From Halomonas urumqiensis (GTDB taxonomy: Bacteria > Pseudomonadota > Gammaproteobacteria > Pseudomonadales > Halomonadaceae), in NCBI RefSeq assembly GCF_003028575.1, contig NZ_PYUD01000011.1, positions 1 to 60,541 of the forward strand: a DNA stretch of 60,541 nt. Direction: 5' to 3'. This document shows positions 1 through 8,856 of the stretch, piece by piece. The notes beneath the pieces are model-generated. The model saw only the letters and a list, made by a program, of their open reading frames with translations, was not told the origin of the DNA and made no database searches. Position numbers and translations under genes: made by a program. Every line of letters begins with the position of its first letter. Within the stretch, counting starts at the first letter, position 1.

Positions 1-298
1 TGACCATGTCGACGGTGCCGATCTGCAGGCCCTCGATCATCGCCCGCTCGCCGCCCAGCGCACCGCTGGGGTGGTCGGTGACGGTGAACTCGCCATCGGA
101 GAGGCGCTCGAGGGTCTCCTTGAAGGCGCGCGAGCCCTCGCCGTAGTGGGAGTTGCTGGAGATGGCGTAGCCGACGCTGATCTCGGTGGCGGCCTGGGCC
201 TGCAGGGCGACGCCGGCCAGGGCCAGGGTGGCCAGGCTACCGACGGCGGTGGCCAGGGTACGGCGGGCGAAACGGGGTTGGGAAGTGCGTGAGCTCAT
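1..298 (-). CDS. TRAP transporter substrate-binding protein DctP family, 5' part only
   Basis: This is the N-terminal 99 codons of a periplasmic solute-binding protein that would deliver a carboxylate or sugar acid to a TRAP permease. The start ATG (296-298 on the complement) follows a GAGGAA ribosome site. Residues 1-37 form a twin-arginine-containing or Sec-type leader (RR at about residues 12-13, hydrophobic LATAVGSLATLALAGVAL, then AQA). The mature part begins TEISVGYAISSNSHYGEG and continues through GALGGERAMIEGLQIGTVDMV, the usual DctP N-lobe with its G-x-x-x-x-x-x-x-x-L-Q-x-G-T-V-D-M motif. The gene is cut by the window edge, so its membrane partners are unseen. It lies 77 bases downstream of the aldolase gene in the same direction and probably ends that operon. 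It would be the third TRAP system of the island. Confidence 0.85.
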   Translation of the reverse strand, partial: MSSRTSQPRFARRTLATAVGSLATLALAGVALQAQAATEISVGYAISSNSHYGEGSRAFKETLERLSDGEFTVTDHPSGALGGERAMIEGLQIGTVDMV

Positions 299-375
299 GT
301 AGCGTTCCTCGTTGTTGTTGCGATGTTTTGTTGCTGCGATGTTGGAAAGGACCAGGGTGGTCAGGAACCCCGCCG

Positions 376-1401
376 TCATCGGCGGGTCATGTCCAGCGCC
401 ACGTCGACGATCATGTCCTCCTGGCCGCCGACCATCTTGCGTCGGCCAAGCTCCACCAGGATGTCCACGGTCTTCAGGCCGTAGCGCGCGGCGGCGGCCT
501 CGGCATGGCGCAGGAAACTCGAATAGACGCCGGCATAGCCAAGCGCCAGGGTCTCGCGATCCACCCGGACGGGACGGTCCTGCAGCGGTCGCACGATGTC
601 GTCGGCGGCGTCCATCAAGGTGAGCAGGTCGCAGCCGTGGTGCCAGCCCATGCGTTCGGCGGCGGCAATGAAGACTTCCAGCGGCGCGTTGCCGGCACCG
701 GCACCCATGCCGGCGAGGCTTGCGTCCACGCGGTCACAGCCTTCCTCCACCGCGGCGATGGAGTTGGCGACGCCAAGGCTCAGGTTGTGGTGGGCATGCA
801 TGCCGGTGCGGGTGGCGGGGTCCAGGGTGTCCTTCATGGCACGGAAGCGCTCTCGTACATCCTGCATGGTCAAGGCGCCGCCCGAATCGACCACGTAGAT
901 GGTCTGGGCGCCGTAACTCTCCATCAGCTTGCCTTGCTCGGCGAGGCCCTGGGGGCTCTGCATGTGGCTCATCATCAGAAAGCCCACGGTGTCCATGCCG
1001 AGCTTGCGGGCATGCTCGATATGCTGGCGGGAGACATCCGCTTCCGTGCAGTGGGTGGCGATTCGTGCGCCCCTGGCGCCCGCGGCATGGGCGGCGTCCA
1101 GGTCATGGACGGTACCGATGCCGGGCAGCAGCAGGGTGGTGATCATGGCGTGCTCGACCACTTCGGCCACCGCTTCGATCCACTCGATATCGCTGTGGGC
1201 GCCAAAGCCGTAGTTGAAGCTCGAGCCCTGCAGGCCGTCGCCATGGGCGACCTCGATGGAGTCGACGCGTGCGGCGTCGAGGGCACGGGCAATCCGCCGG
1301 GCGTCGTCGAGGCTGTACTGATGACGAACCGCGTGGCTGCCGTCGCGCAGGGTGACATCGGAGATATATAGCTTGTTGTCAGGCTTGGTATGGGCGGACA
1401 T
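376..1401 (-). CDS. mhpE: 4-hydroxy-2-oxovalerate aldolase (DmpG/MhpE/BphI family)
   Basis: Class II pyruvate aldolase that splits 4-hydroxy-2-oxo acids into pyruvate and an aldehyde; the classical substrate is 4-hydroxy-2-oxopentanoate from meta-cleavage of aromatics. The 341-residue protein has the family length. TLRDGSH near residues 17-23 carries the catalytic Arg19 and metal ligand Asp20, and MHAHHN supplies the other metal ligands, His202 and His204. It follows the acetaldehyde dehydrogenase gene by 19 bases; the two proteins normally form a channelling complex. No ring-cleavage, hydratase or tautomerase genes are seen nearby, and every neighbour is a sugar-acid gene. Its substrate here may therefore be a 2-keto-3-deoxy sugar acid, which is also a 4-hydroxy-2-oxo acid. 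That is inference. The symbol reflects the family, not a proven role. Confidence 0.9.
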   Translation of the reverse strand: MSAHTKPDNKLYISDVTLRDGSHAVRHQYSLDDARRIARALDAARVDSIEVAHGDGLQGSSFNYGFGAHSDIEWIEAVAEVVEHAMITTLLLPGIGTVHDLDAAHAAGARGARIATHCTEADVSRQHIEHARKLGMDTVGFLMMSHMQSPQGLAEQGKLMESYGAQTIYVVDSGGALTMQDVRERFRAMKDTLDPATRTGMHAHHNLSLGVANSIAAVEEGCDRVDASLAGMGAGAGNAPLEVFIAAAERMGWHHGCDLLTLMDAADDIVRPLQDRPVRVDRETLALGYAGVYSSFLRHAEAAAARYGLKTVDILVELGRRKMVGGQEDMIVDVALDMTRR

Positions 1402-1420
1402 ATCGTCACTCCTCGGGCTC

Positions 1421-2362
1421 TCAGGCGGTAGCGGCCAGCAGGCGGGTTTCGGCGAGCCGCTCGGCGCAGGCCTTGGCGGCGGAGGTCATGATGTCGAGGT
1501 TGCCGGCGTAGGCGGGCAGGTAGTGCGCCGCGCCCTCCACCTCGAGATAGATCGAGGTCTTGAGCCCGCTGACGGGGCCGATGCCCGGGACGTTGAGGGG
1601 CGCATCGGCGGGGATCTCCTCGAACTGAACCTGCTGCTTCAACCGATAGCCAGGCACGTAACGCTGTACCGCCAGCGCCATCTCTTCGACGGAAGCGGCA
1701 ATGGCCGCCTGGTCGGCGGGTTCGGAGAGCACGAAGATGCTGTCGCGCATCAGTAGCGGGGGTTCGGCGGGGTTGAGAACGATGATGGCCTTGCCACGCG
1801 TCGCGCCACCGCAGACCTCGATGGCCTTGGCGGTGGTCTCGGTGAACTCGTCGATATTGGCGCGCGTTCCCGGCCCCGCCGACTTGCTGGCGATGGAGGC
1901 GACGATCTCGGCGTAGTGGACCTTGGCGACCTGTGCGACCGCCGCGACCATCGGGATGGTGGCCTGGCCGCCACAGGTGACCATGTTGATGTTGGGCGCA
2001 TCGAGGTGCTCATCGAGGTTGATCGGCGGCACCACGTAGGGGCCGATGGCCGCCGGCGTCATATCGATCACCTTGATGCCGCGTGCTTCGAGCAGCGCGC
2101 TGTGGTGTCGGTGGGCTCCAGCGGAGGTGGCGTCGAAAGCGATCTTGATGGCATCGACATCCTGCATGGCTAGCAGGCCTTCGATGCCATCGGCGGTGGT
2201 CGGCACGCCAAGGGATTCGGCACGGGCCAGGCCATCGGATGCCGGGTCGATACCGACCATGGCGCCCATTTCCAGGTATTGGCCGTGGCGAAGAATCTTG
2301 ATCATCAAGTCAGTGCCGATATTACCGGAGCCAATGATGGCGACCTTGACGCGCTGCTGCAT
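1421..2362 (-). CDS. mhpF: Acetaldehyde dehydrogenase (acylating), DmpF/MhpF/BphJ family
   Basis: Oxidises the aldehyde released by the partner aldolase to an acyl-CoA with NAD+ and coenzyme A. The start is placed at the internal ATG (2362), preceded by CCGAGGAAGTCCTC; this gives 313 residues, the normal family size, and an N-terminus [18 protein letters not shown] that opens with the NAD-binding glycine motif (residues 11-18). The catalytic cysteine is Cys130 in [11 protein letters not shown]. It is the first gene of a leftward operon (mhpF, mhpE, TRAP binding protein). It faces a sugar-acid dehydratase gene across a 198-base divergent promoter region. The pairing is classic for aromatic degradation but the context is not. 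Confidence 0.9.
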   Translation of the reverse strand: MQQRVKVAIIGSGNIGTDLMIKILRHGQYLEMGAMVGIDPASDGLARAESLGVPTTADGIEGLLAMQDVDAIKIAFDATSAGAHRHHSALLEARGIKVIDMTPAAIGPYVVPPINLDEHLDAPNINMVTCGGQATIPMVAAVAQVAKVHYAEIVASIASKSAGPGTRANIDEFTETTAKAIEVCGGATRGKAIIVLNPAEPPLLMRDSIFVLSEPADQAAIAASVEEMALAVQRYVPGYRLKQQVQFEEIPADAPLNVPGIGPVSGLKTSIYLEVEGAAHYLPAYAGNLDIMTSAAKACAERLAETRLLAATA

Positions 2363-2560
2363 GAGGACTTCCTCGGTGGGCGAGAGGACGGAAAGCGTGC
2401 AGTGAATGTCGAACATGAGGGGTATTTGTTCAACATATACTTTCGTATGTGTCGACTATGCAACCCTTATGGCATTACTGTCTGTCAGGTTCGTCACCCT
2501 TCAGGCAAGCTCGTTGGCGCTTGCCATTCAGGACCGACTGCCCCAACAGGAGCCCATGCC
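2363..2560. promoter_or_regulatory. Divergent promoter region with imperfect inverted repeat
   Basis: This 198-base gap separates the divergent mhpF and aldonate dehydratase genes and must hold both promoters. An inverted repeat, ACATATAC-tttc-GTATGTGT at 2433-2452 (one mismatch in eight base pairs), is the best operator candidate. Its GTAT/ATAC half-sites resemble GntR-family sites elsewhere in the island, but it lacks the exact TKGTATG core found at the other promoters. The stretch 2425-2470 is AT-rich compared with its surroundings. No confident -35/-10 pair could be chosen. Confidence 0.4.
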
Positions 2561-4318
2561 ATGTCCTCTCGAGATTCCTCCCGCGCCCGACCGCTGCGCA
2601 GCGCCGAATGGTTCGGCACCACCGACAAGAACGGTTTCATGTACCGCAGCTGGATGCGCAACCAGGGCATTCCCGACCACGAGTTCCAGGGCAAGCCGAT
2701 CATCGGCATCTGTAACACCTGGTCGGAGCTCACCCCCTGCAACCACCACTTCCGCAAGCTGGCGGAGCACGTCAAGAAGGGGGTGCTGGAGGCTGGCGGC
2801 TACCCGGTGGAGTTCCCGGTATTCTCCAACGGGGAATCGAACCTGCGCCCCACGGCGATGTTCACCCGCAACCTGGCCAGCATGGATGTCGAGGAGGCGA
2901 TTCGTGGCAATCCCATCGACGCCGTGGTGCTGCTGGTGGGCTGCGACAAGACCACCCCGGCGCTGCTGATGGGGGCCGCCTCCTGCGATGTGCCGACCAT
3001 CGTGGTCAGTGGCGGGCCGATGCTCAATGGCAAGCACCAGGGCAAGGACATCGGCTCCGGCACGGTAGTCTGGCAGCTCTCCGAGGACGTCAAGGCGGGC
3101 AAGATCTCGCTGCACGACTTCATGGCCGCCGAGGCCGGGATGTCGCGTTCGGCGGGCACCTGCAACACCATGGGCACCGCGTCGACCATGGCCTCCATGG
3201 CGGAAGCGCTGGGGACCTCGCTGCCGCACAACGCGGCGATTCCGGCGGTGGACTCACGGCGCTACGTGCTGGCCCACCTCTCCGGCATGCGTATCGTCGA
3301 GATGGTCGAGGAGGGCATGGACCTCTCCAAGGTGCTGACCCGCGAGGCGTTCGAGAACGCCATTCGCGTGAACGCGGCGATCGGCGGCTCCACCAACGCG
3401 GTGATCCACTTGAAGGCGATCGCCGGTCGCATGGGGGTCGAGCTCGATCTCGAGGACTGGACCCGTGTCGGGCACGGTACCCCGACCCTGGTGGATCTGC
3501 AGCCGTCCGGGCGATTCCTAATGGAGGACTTCTACTATGCGGGAGGACTCCCGGCGGTGATGCGCCGGCTCGGCGAGGCGGGGCGGCTGCCGAATCCGGA
3601 TGCCTTGACGGTGAATGGCCAGAGCCTGTGGGAGAACGTCCGCGAGGCGCCGATCTACAACGACGAGGTGGTGCGGACCCTCGACAACCCGTTGTGCGCT
3701 GATGGCAGCATGAGCATCCTGCGCGGTAACCTGGCCCCCAATGGCGCGGTACTGAAGCCCTCGGCGGCCACCCCGGCATTGATGACCCATCGTGGTCAGG
3801 CGGTGGTGTTCGAGGATTTCGACGACTACAAGGCGCGAATCGACGACCCCGAGCTCGACGTCACGGCCGACAGCATCCTGGTGATGAAGAACTGTGGTCC
3901 GCGCGGCTATCACGGCATGGCCGAAGTGGGCAACATGGGCCTGCCGTCGAAGATCCTCGCCCAGGGTGTCACCGACATGGTGCGTATCTCCGATGCCCGC
4001 ATGAGTGGCACCGCCTATGGCACCGTGGTGTTGCATGTGGCGCCGGAATCGGCGGCGGGCGGACCTCTGGCCGCGGTGCGCCATGGCGACTGGATCGAGC
4101 TGGATTGCCAGAGCGGCCGGCTGCACCTGGAGGTCAGTGACGAGGAGATCGCCGCGCGGCTGGCCGAGCGTGACCCCACCGAGGCGTCGCGGTTGATCGC
4201 AAGCCAAGGCGGCTACCGCCAGCTGTACATCGAGCGAGTCCTGCAGGCCGATGAGGGGTGTGACTTCGACTTCCTGGTGGGCTGCCGTGGCGCCAAGGTG
4301 CCGCGTCATTCGCACTGA
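2561..4318 (+). CDS. Aldonate dehydratase, IlvD/Edd family, L-arabinonate dehydratase type
   Basis: Iron-sulfur dehydratase turning an aldonic acid into its 2-keto-3-deoxy derivative. The ATG at 2561 follows AGGAG with good spacing and gives 585 residues. The frame is open further upstream, but that stretch lies in the divergent promoter. Cys60 (NTWSELTPC), Cys128 ([10 protein letters not shown]) and Cys201 ([10 protein letters not shown]) sit almost exactly where the L-arabinonate dehydratase cysteines that hold the [2Fe-2S] cluster are expected, with Lys130 as the likely carbamylated lysine. The opening [11 protein letters not shown] and the C-terminal [15 protein letters not shown] are also of that type. 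The next gene is an HpcH/HpaI aldolase able to cleave the product. L-arabinonate, D-fuconate or a related C5/C6 aldonate is the likely substrate; ilvD proper is unlikely. Confidence 0.88.
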   Translation: MSSRDSSRARPLRSAEWFGTTDKNGFMYRSWMRNQGIPDHEFQGKPIIGICNTWSELTPCNHHFRKLAEHVKKGVLEAGGYPVEFPVFSNGESNLRPTAMFTRNLASMDVEEAIRGNPIDAVVLLVGCDKTTPALLMGAASCDVPTIVVSGGPMLNGKHQGKDIGSGTVVWQLSEDVKAGKISLHDFMAAEAGMSRSAGTCNTMGTASTMASMAEALGTSLPHNAAIPAVDSRRYVLAHLSGMRIVEMVEEGMDLSKVLTREAFENAIRVNAAIGGSTNAVIHLKAIAGRMGVELDLEDWTRVGHGTPTLVDLQPSGRFLMEDFYYAGGLPAVMRRLGEAGRLPNPDALTVNGQSLWENVREAPIYNDEVVRTLDNPLCADGSMSILRGNLAPNGAVLKPSAATPALMTHRGQAVVFEDFDDYKARIDDPELDVTADSILVMKNCGPRGYHGMAEVGNMGLPSKILAQGVTDMVRISDARMSGTAYGTVVLHVAPESAAGGPLAAVRHGDWIELDCQSGRLHLEVSDEEIAARLAERDPTEASRLIASQGGYRQLYIERVLQADEGCDFDFLVGCRGAKVPRHSH

Positions 4319-4330
4319 CTTGGGTGGCCC

Positions 4331-4390
4331 GCCCGGCATCGCGTGATGCCGGTGGGCCTCCCGCCCCGATGAGTGGCAAGATCATCGGGG
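4331..4390 (+). terminator. Two hairpins between dehydratase and aldolase genes
   Basis: The first hairpin is CCGGCATC-gcgt-GATGCCGG (4333-4352). The second is CCCCGATGA (4364-4372) pairing with TCATCGGGG (4382-4390) around a nine-base loop, followed by tgcctcttt. The second looks like a weak intrinsic terminator or attenuator, so the downstream aldolase gene may be expressed at a reduced level or from its own promoter. Confidence 0.5.
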
Positions 4391-4425
4391 TGCCTCTTTG
4401 GTCAGCATTCACTCGGGAACCCAAC

Positions 4426-5196
4426 ATGCAAATGCCCCCCAACGCCTTCAAGCAGCGCCTGCTCGCCGGCGAGCCCCAGACCGGTATCTGGCTGGGATTG
4501 ACCAGCCCCTATGCGGCGGAGATCGCCGCCACCGCTGGGTTCGACTGGTTATTGCTCGACGTGGAGCACGCCCCCAACGATCTGACGAGCCTGCTGGCCC
4601 AGTTGCAGGCCATGGAGCCCTACGCGAGCCACCCGGTGGTGCGTCCGCCGACCGGCGATGCGGTATTGCTCAAGCGCTACCTCGATATTGGTGTTCAGAA
4701 CCTGCTGATTCCCATGGTCGAGACGCCCGAGCAGGCCGCCGAGCTGGTGGCGGCGACCCGCTATCCGCCGCGTGGCAAGCGTGGCGTCGGGCATGTGCTG
4801 GCCCGTGCCTCGCGCTGGGGGCAAGTGGAGGACTATCTGTGGCGCGCCGATGATGAAATCTGCCTGCTGCTGCAGGTGGAGAGCCCCGAGGCGCTGGATA
4901 ACCTCGAGGCCATCGCCGCGGTGGATGGGGTGGATGGCGTATTCGTCGGCCCGGCGGACCTGTCGGCGGCCATGGGCCAGCTGGGCAACCCCGGCCACCC
5001 CGAGGTGGTGGCGGTGATCAGTGACGCCATCGCACGAATCCGTGCCACCGGCAAGGCGGCGGGGATCGTCACCGCCGATGAACGCGAGGCACGTGATTAC
5101 CTCGAGGCGGGTTGTACTTTCGTTGGCGTGGGGATCGATACATTGATGCTGGCAAGCGCCTTGCGGGGGCTGGCTGGACGCTTCGCGTCTCGTTGA
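4426..5196 (+). CDS. HpcH/HpaI-family class II aldolase for 2-keto-3-deoxy sugar acids
   Basis: Metal-dependent pyruvate aldolase of the HpaI, GarL and RhmA (YfaU) family. It cleaves 2-keto-3-deoxy acids to pyruvate and an aldehyde such as glycolaldehyde, lactaldehyde or tartronate semialdehyde. Starting at ATG 4426 the protein has 256 residues, the usual length. The catalytic set is present: His48 (LLLDVEHAP), Arg73 (VVRPP), Glu152 (LQVES) and Asp178 (VGPADLS), each three positions on from HpaI His45, Arg70, Glu149 and Asp175. It follows the aldonate dehydratase by 107 bases, so together they would give a two-step dehydration and cleavage route. The exact substrate within the family cannot be told by eye. 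Confidence 0.88.
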   Translation: MQMPPNAFKQRLLAGEPQTGIWLGLTSPYAAEIAATAGFDWLLLDVEHAPNDLTSLLAQLQAMEPYASHPVVRPPTGDAVLLKRYLDIGVQNLLIPMVETPEQAAELVAATRYPPRGKRGVGHVLARASRWGQVEDYLWRADDEICLLLQVESPEALDNLEAIAAVDGVDGVFVGPADLSAAMGQLGNPGHPEVVAVISDAIARIRATGKAAGIVTADEREARDYLEAGCTFVGVGIDTLMLASALRGLAGRFASR

Positions 5197-5237
5197 TCCG
5201 GCAACGGGTTGGGCGCCCCAGCCCCGCTCATCCTCAC

Positions 5238-5283
5238 CAACGCAAGCTGCCACGTACCATCCAGGGCGTGGCAGCTTGCGTTG
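5238..5283. terminator. Bidirectional hairpin between convergent genes
   Basis: A 16-base-pair perfect inverted repeat (5238-5253 with 5268-5283, arms beginning CAACGCAAGCTGCCAC) with a 14-base loop lies between the rightward aldolase gene and the leftward FAD oxidoreductase gene. There is no strong T-run, but position and stem strength fit a shared terminator. Confidence 0.7.
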
Positions 5284-5298
5284 CGAAGCGCGCCGGAG

Positions 5299-6714
5299 TC
5301 ACTCGGTGGGCAATATGCGCCCCGCGTTCATCAACCCCTTGGGGTCGAACAGCGTCTTGATGCCGGCCACCAGTTCTCGCTCCAGCGGCGAGAGCCTGGC
5401 CAGATAGGGGGCCTGTTTGGTACGACCGATGCCGTGCTCGGCGCTGATGCTGCCCTTGAACCTGTCGAGGACCTCGAACAGTCGCTCTTCCAGCTCATGC
5501 AGATGGGCTTTCTTGTCGGCATCGGCCAGCGTGGTGGGGGGCAGGATATTGAAGTGCAGGTTGCCATCGCCGATATGCCCGTAGGCGATGATCTCGCACT
5601 GCGGTGAGGCGGCCATCACCACATCGCTTGCCTGGCTGACGAAATCGGCGATCGCCGAGATCGGCACCGAGATGTCGGTGCGCAGGTGTTCGCCACGCCG
5701 CCGCTGGCCTTCCAGCATGCTCTCGCGGAATTGCCACAACTGGGCCGACTGGGTATCGCTCGAGGCCAGCGCGCCATCCAGCACCAGTTCGCGCTCCATG
5801 CCCGACTCGAGCAGCTGTTCGAGCAGCTCGCCGAGATCGATGGGACCGGTGGCGGCCACTTCCATCAGCACGTACCACGGGTAGCTGTCGTCCATGGGAT
5901 CGCGTAGTTCCGGGGTCGCCTCCATGGCCAGCTCGATGCAGCGGCGGGGAATCAGCTCGAAGGCGGTGAGCAGGTCGCAGCAGTCGCGGCGGGCCTGGCC
6001 GTAGAGGTCGATGACCGCCTGAACCGAGGGCAGGCCCAGCAGTGCGGTGCGGCTCTGGGTAGGGCGGGGCGAGAGCTTGAGCACCGCGCCGGTGACGATC
6101 CCCAGCGTACCCTCGCTGCCGAGGAACAACTGCTGCAGGTCATAGCCACGGTTGTCCTTGTGCAGGGCATCCAGGCCTTCCCAGACGCGTCCGTCGGGGA
6201 GCACCACCTCGAGCCCCAGCACCAGCTCGCGCATCATGCCGTAGCGCAGCACATTGAGCCCACCGGCATTGGTGGCGATATTGCCGCCGATCTGACAACT
6301 GCCCTGGGCGCCGAGCGACAGCGGAAAATCGCAGTCATGCTCGGCGGCGGCCTGCTTGACGTTCTCGAGGATGCAGCCGGCATCCACCGTCATGGTGAAG
6401 TTGACCGGGTCGATGTCGCGAACACGATCCAGCCGTTCCAGGCTGATCACCAGTTCCTGCCCATCGGCCGCCGGCAGGGCGCCGGCCACCAGGCCGCTGT
6501 GGCCCCCTTGCGGCGTCATGCCGACGCCATGTTGATGGCAGCACCTTACGACCTCGGCGACCTCGGCGGTAGTGGCGGGTCGCGCCACGGCCAGCGGCAT
6601 GCCGAGCCGATCACCTGCCCAGTCACTGACATAGCGCGCCATGGCATCGGGGTCGCGCAGCAGGCCCCGCTCGCCGAGCAGGGCTGTCAGTTCATCAAGA
6701 AAGGTGGTGGTCAT
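5299..6714 (-). CDS. FAD-binding 2-hydroxyacid dehydrogenase, D-lactate/D-2-hydroxyglutarate dehydrogenase type
   Basis: Flavoprotein oxidising a D-2-hydroxy acid to the 2-oxo acid, passing electrons to a quinone, ETF or cytochrome. The start is put at ATG 6714 because AGGAGGTCAGC stands directly before it; this gives 471 residues. An N-terminal PCMH-type FAD domain (about residues 35-215) shows TPQGGHSGLVAGAL, SLGAQGSCQIGGNIATNAGG and GSEGTLGIVT. The C-terminal cap has the family signature YGHIGDGNLHFN and SAEHGIGRTK. It is the second gene of a leftward pair with the FAH-family gene. In this island it could oxidise a hydroxy acid (lactate, glycolate or glycerate) released by hydrolysis of a diketo sugar acid. 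Glycolate oxidase GlcD is an alternative name, but no glcEF partners are present. Confidence 0.85.
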   Translation of the reverse strand: MTTTFLDELTALLGERGLLRDPDAMARYVSDWAGDRLGMPLAVARPATTAEVAEVVRCCHQHGVGMTPQGGHSGLVAGALPAADGQELVISLERLDRVRDIDPVNFTMTVDAGCILENVKQAAAEHDCDFPLSLGAQGSCQIGGNIATNAGGLNVLRYGMMRELVLGLEVVLPDGRVWEGLDALHKDNRGYDLQQLFLGSEGTLGIVTGAVLKLSPRPTQSRTALLGLPSVQAVIDLYGQARRDCCDLLTAFELIPRRCIELAMEATPELRDPMDDSYPWYVLMEVAATGPIDLGELLEQLLESGMERELVLDGALASSDTQSAQLWQFRESMLEGQRRRGEHLRTDISVPISAIADFVSQASDVVMAASPQCEIIAYGHIGDGNLHFNILPPTTLADADKKAHLHELEERLFEVLDRFKGSISAEHGIGRTKQAPYLARLSPLERELVAGIKTLFDPKGLMNAGRILPTE

Positions 6715-6777
6715 GCTGACCTCCTGAATAGACATGGGACGTTGATAGCAAGCGGCGAAAGTGATGAGTGAAAGCGT

Positions 6778-7941
6778 TCAGCGACGCGCCAGGTAGGTCA
6801 TCAGGTCGCGGATACCGTATGTCCATGGCGGCAACTGGTCGCTTCTGCCCACCGGGTTGACCAGCGCACCCAGCGCCGGGGTCGCGATAGTGACGCGGTC
6901 GCCCATGTGATGGGTGAACCCTTGCCCCTCGCCATCACGATCCTGGATCGGCGAGAACATGGTGCCAAGGAACAGCATGAAGCCATCCGGGTACTGGTGG
7001 TGGTCGCCGATGGTCTGGTGCACGAGGTCCAGCGGGTCGCGGCTGATCTCACGCATGTCGCTCTCGCCCTGCAGCAGGAAGCCGTCGTCATCCCCTTCGA
7101 TGCGCAGCGAGACCTGGCAACGACGCACGTCATCGAGGTCGAAATGCTCATCGAACAGGCGAATGAACGGGCCGAGCGAACACGAGGCGTTATTGTCCTT
7201 GGCCTTGCCGAGCAGCAGGGCGCTGCGGCCTTCGACGTCGCGCAGATTGACGTCGTTACCGAGGGTGGCGCCCTTGACGTCGCCGCGGCTGGTGACGGCC
7301 AGCACGATTTCCGGTTCCGGGTTGTTCCACTGCGATGCGGGGTGGAGGCCAACATGGGTGCCGAAACCGACCGAGGAGAGGGGCTGTCCCTTGGTGAACA
7401 CCTCCGCATCCGGGCCGATACCCACTTCCATGTACTGCGACCAGCCACCGCGTGCCTGAAGCGCCTTCTTGAGTGACATCGCCTCCTCGGAGCCGGGCGC
7501 GATGCGTGACAGGTCGGTGCCGATCAACGACTGGAGCTCATCGCGCAACGAAGTGGCACGTGCCGGGTCGCCGCCGGCCTGTTCCTCGATCACCCGCTCG
7601 AGCAGGCTGACCGCGAACGTGACGCCGCAGGCCTTGATGGCCTGAACGTCACTGGGGGCGAGCAGAAAGGGTGCACGGGCCGGGGTGGCCTGGGAGTTGG
7701 CGAGCAGCGTCTCGAGACTGCCAAGTGAGGGACCCTCGGCGTTGGCGACGATATCGAGCAGATCATCGCGTTCGAGCAGATCGGCCATGGTGGGCCCATG
7801 CTCGGTGATGTCGATCACCTGACCCCCGCGCAGGGTGACCAACGCCGGGCCGGGGTGGGTGCCATCGCACCATACGCGGCCGACCAGCAGCGCACGGGAG
7901 AAGTCTTCGGGAAGGGACTCTGAAACGGACAAGGGTGTCAT
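6778..7941 (-). CDS. FAH-superfamily protein (COG3970-like), probable keto-deoxy sugar acid dehydratase or hydrolase
   Basis: A 387-residue member of the fumarylacetoacetate hydrolase superfamily in its long form. The ATG at 7941 follows GGAGGCGCCC and is preferred to an in-frame TTG 18 bases upstream. The C-terminal two thirds carry the FAH fold signatures: VGIGPDAEVFTKGQPLSSVGFG, the metal-binding NNPEPEIVLAV and LGNDVNLRDVEGRSALLLGKAKD. The N-terminal 130 residues are a family-specific cap. Relatives sit in sugar-acid clusters and are thought to act on 2-keto-3-deoxy or 2,4-diketo-3-deoxy acids; some are annotated as 2-keto-3-deoxy-arabinonate dehydratases. It is transcribed with the FAD dehydrogenase and divergently from the SDR-pdxA2-kinase operon, sharing an operator-like site at 8013-8030. 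Which reaction it does is unknown. Confidence 0.75.
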   Translation of the reverse strand: MTPLSVSESLPEDFSRALLVGRVWCDGTHPGPALVTLRGGQVIDITEHGPTMADLLERDDLLDIVANAEGPSLGSLETLLANSQATPARAPFLLAPSDVQAIKACGVTFAVSLLERVIEEQAGGDPARATSLRDELQSLIGTDLSRIAPGSEEAMSLKKALQARGGWSQYMEVGIGPDAEVFTKGQPLSSVGFGTHVGLHPASQWNNPEPEIVLAVTSRGDVKGATLGNDVNLRDVEGRSALLLGKAKDNNASCSLGPFIRLFDEHFDLDDVRRCQVSLRIEGDDDGFLLQGESDMREISRDPLDLVHQTIGDHHQYPDGFMLFLGTMFSPIQDRDGEGQGFTHHMGDRVTIATPALGALVNPVGRSDQLPPWTYGIRDLMTYLARR

Positions 7942-8012
7942 GGGCGCCTCCGGTGCCAATACGACGATCTGGCGGGTGGCCCGCCATCGTCTATCATGTT
8001 ATTGATGTCGTG

Positions 8013-8030
8013 TTGTATGACAGGTATGCC
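8013..8030 (+). promoter_or_regulatory. NanR-like operator, shared divergent promoter
   Basis: TTGTATGACAGGTATGCC lies in the 150-base gap between the divergent FAH-family and SDR genes. It matches the recalled E. coli NanR box (TGGTATAACAGGTATA) at 13 of 16 positions, including two GTAT repeats eight bases apart. A NanR-like regulator is encoded at 15651-16376. The same TKGTATG core recurs at five other sites of the island. Confidence 0.6.
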
Positions 8031-8091
8031 AAAACATGACTCACTTTAGCGCACTGCCGTGTTTCGGGTCGACTGTAAAAAGGAGAATGGC

Positions 8092-8856
8092 ATGTTCGAT
8101 GAGTGGAAGGGCAAGCGGGTACTGATTACCGGGGCCAGCCGAGGCATCGGTGCGGCGCTGGCCAGGCAATTGGGTGCATTGGGCGCGCATGTTGCGGTGC
8201 ACTATCACCGTAGTGAAGCACCCGCCGAAGCGGTGGCACAGGCGGTTCGCGATGCCGGTGGTCAGGCCTTCACCCTGAAGGGGGACGTAAGCCAATCAAG
8301 CGAAGCCCGGCGGACGGTCGATGAGGCGGCCGAGCGCCTGGGTGGTCTCGATCTGCTGGTCAACAACGCCGGCGACATGCTCGGCAGGGTCACCCTCGAG
8401 GAAATGGATGATGCACAGTACGATCGTGTGATGGATCTCAACGCTCGCTCGGTGATCATGGCCAGCCGTGCCGCGCTGCCACACTTTCGCCAGGCCGGGG
8501 GCGGCAACATTATCCACACCACGTCCATCGCGGCGCGCAACGGAGGTGGATTGGGTGCCGGGCTCTATGCCTCGGCCAAGGGCCTGGTCAGCACGCTGAC
8601 CCGCAACATGGCCAAGGAACTCGCCGGCGAGAACATCCGCGTCAATGGTGTGGCACCCGGCACCATCGCCACCGACTTCCACGAGCGTCACTCTAACGAA
8701 GACCATTTGGCAGCGGCCCGTGCGTCGATTCCCATGGGTCGGCTCGGCAGCTCCGAGGAGTGCGTGGGCGCCTACGTGTTCCTGGGTACCGATAGCATGA
8801 GCGGCTACGTCACCGGCCAGGTCATCGAAGTCAACGGTGGGCAGTTGATGCCATGA
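8092..8856 (+). CDS. Short-chain dehydrogenase/reductase
   Basis: Classical SDR of 254 residues, NAD(P)-dependent, FabG-like in its motifs: TGASRGIG (residues 13-20), NNAG (91-94) and the catalytic Ser145, Tyr159 and Lys163 (YASAK). The C-terminus (YVTGQVIEVNGGQLMP) is typical. ATG 8092 is chosen because AGGAG stands ahead of it and the fold begins right after. The stop overlaps the next start (ATGA), so it is translationally coupled to pdxA2 and then the acid sugar kinase. In this setting it probably oxidises a hydroxyl of a sugar acid, perhaps interconverting epimers before phosphorylation. Substrate is not evident. Confidence 0.85.
   Translation: MFDEWKGKRVLITGASRGIGAALARQLGALGAHVAVHYHRSEAPAEAVAQAVRDAGGQAFTLKGDVSQSSEARRTVDEAAERLGGLDLLVNNAGDMLGRVTLEEMDDAQYDRVMDLNARSVIMASRAALPHFRQAGGGNIIHTTSIAARNGGGLGAGLYASAKGLVSTLTRNMAKELAGENIRVNGVAPGTIATDFHERHSNEDHLAAARASIPMGRLGSSEECVGAYVFLGTDSMSGYVTGQVIEVNGGQLMP

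Noticed and set aside
2279..2560. Upstream extension of the aldonate dehydratase frame by 94 codons
   Set aside because: The extension covers the divergent promoter and part of mhpF and has no family similarity; ATG 2561 has a good AGGAG.
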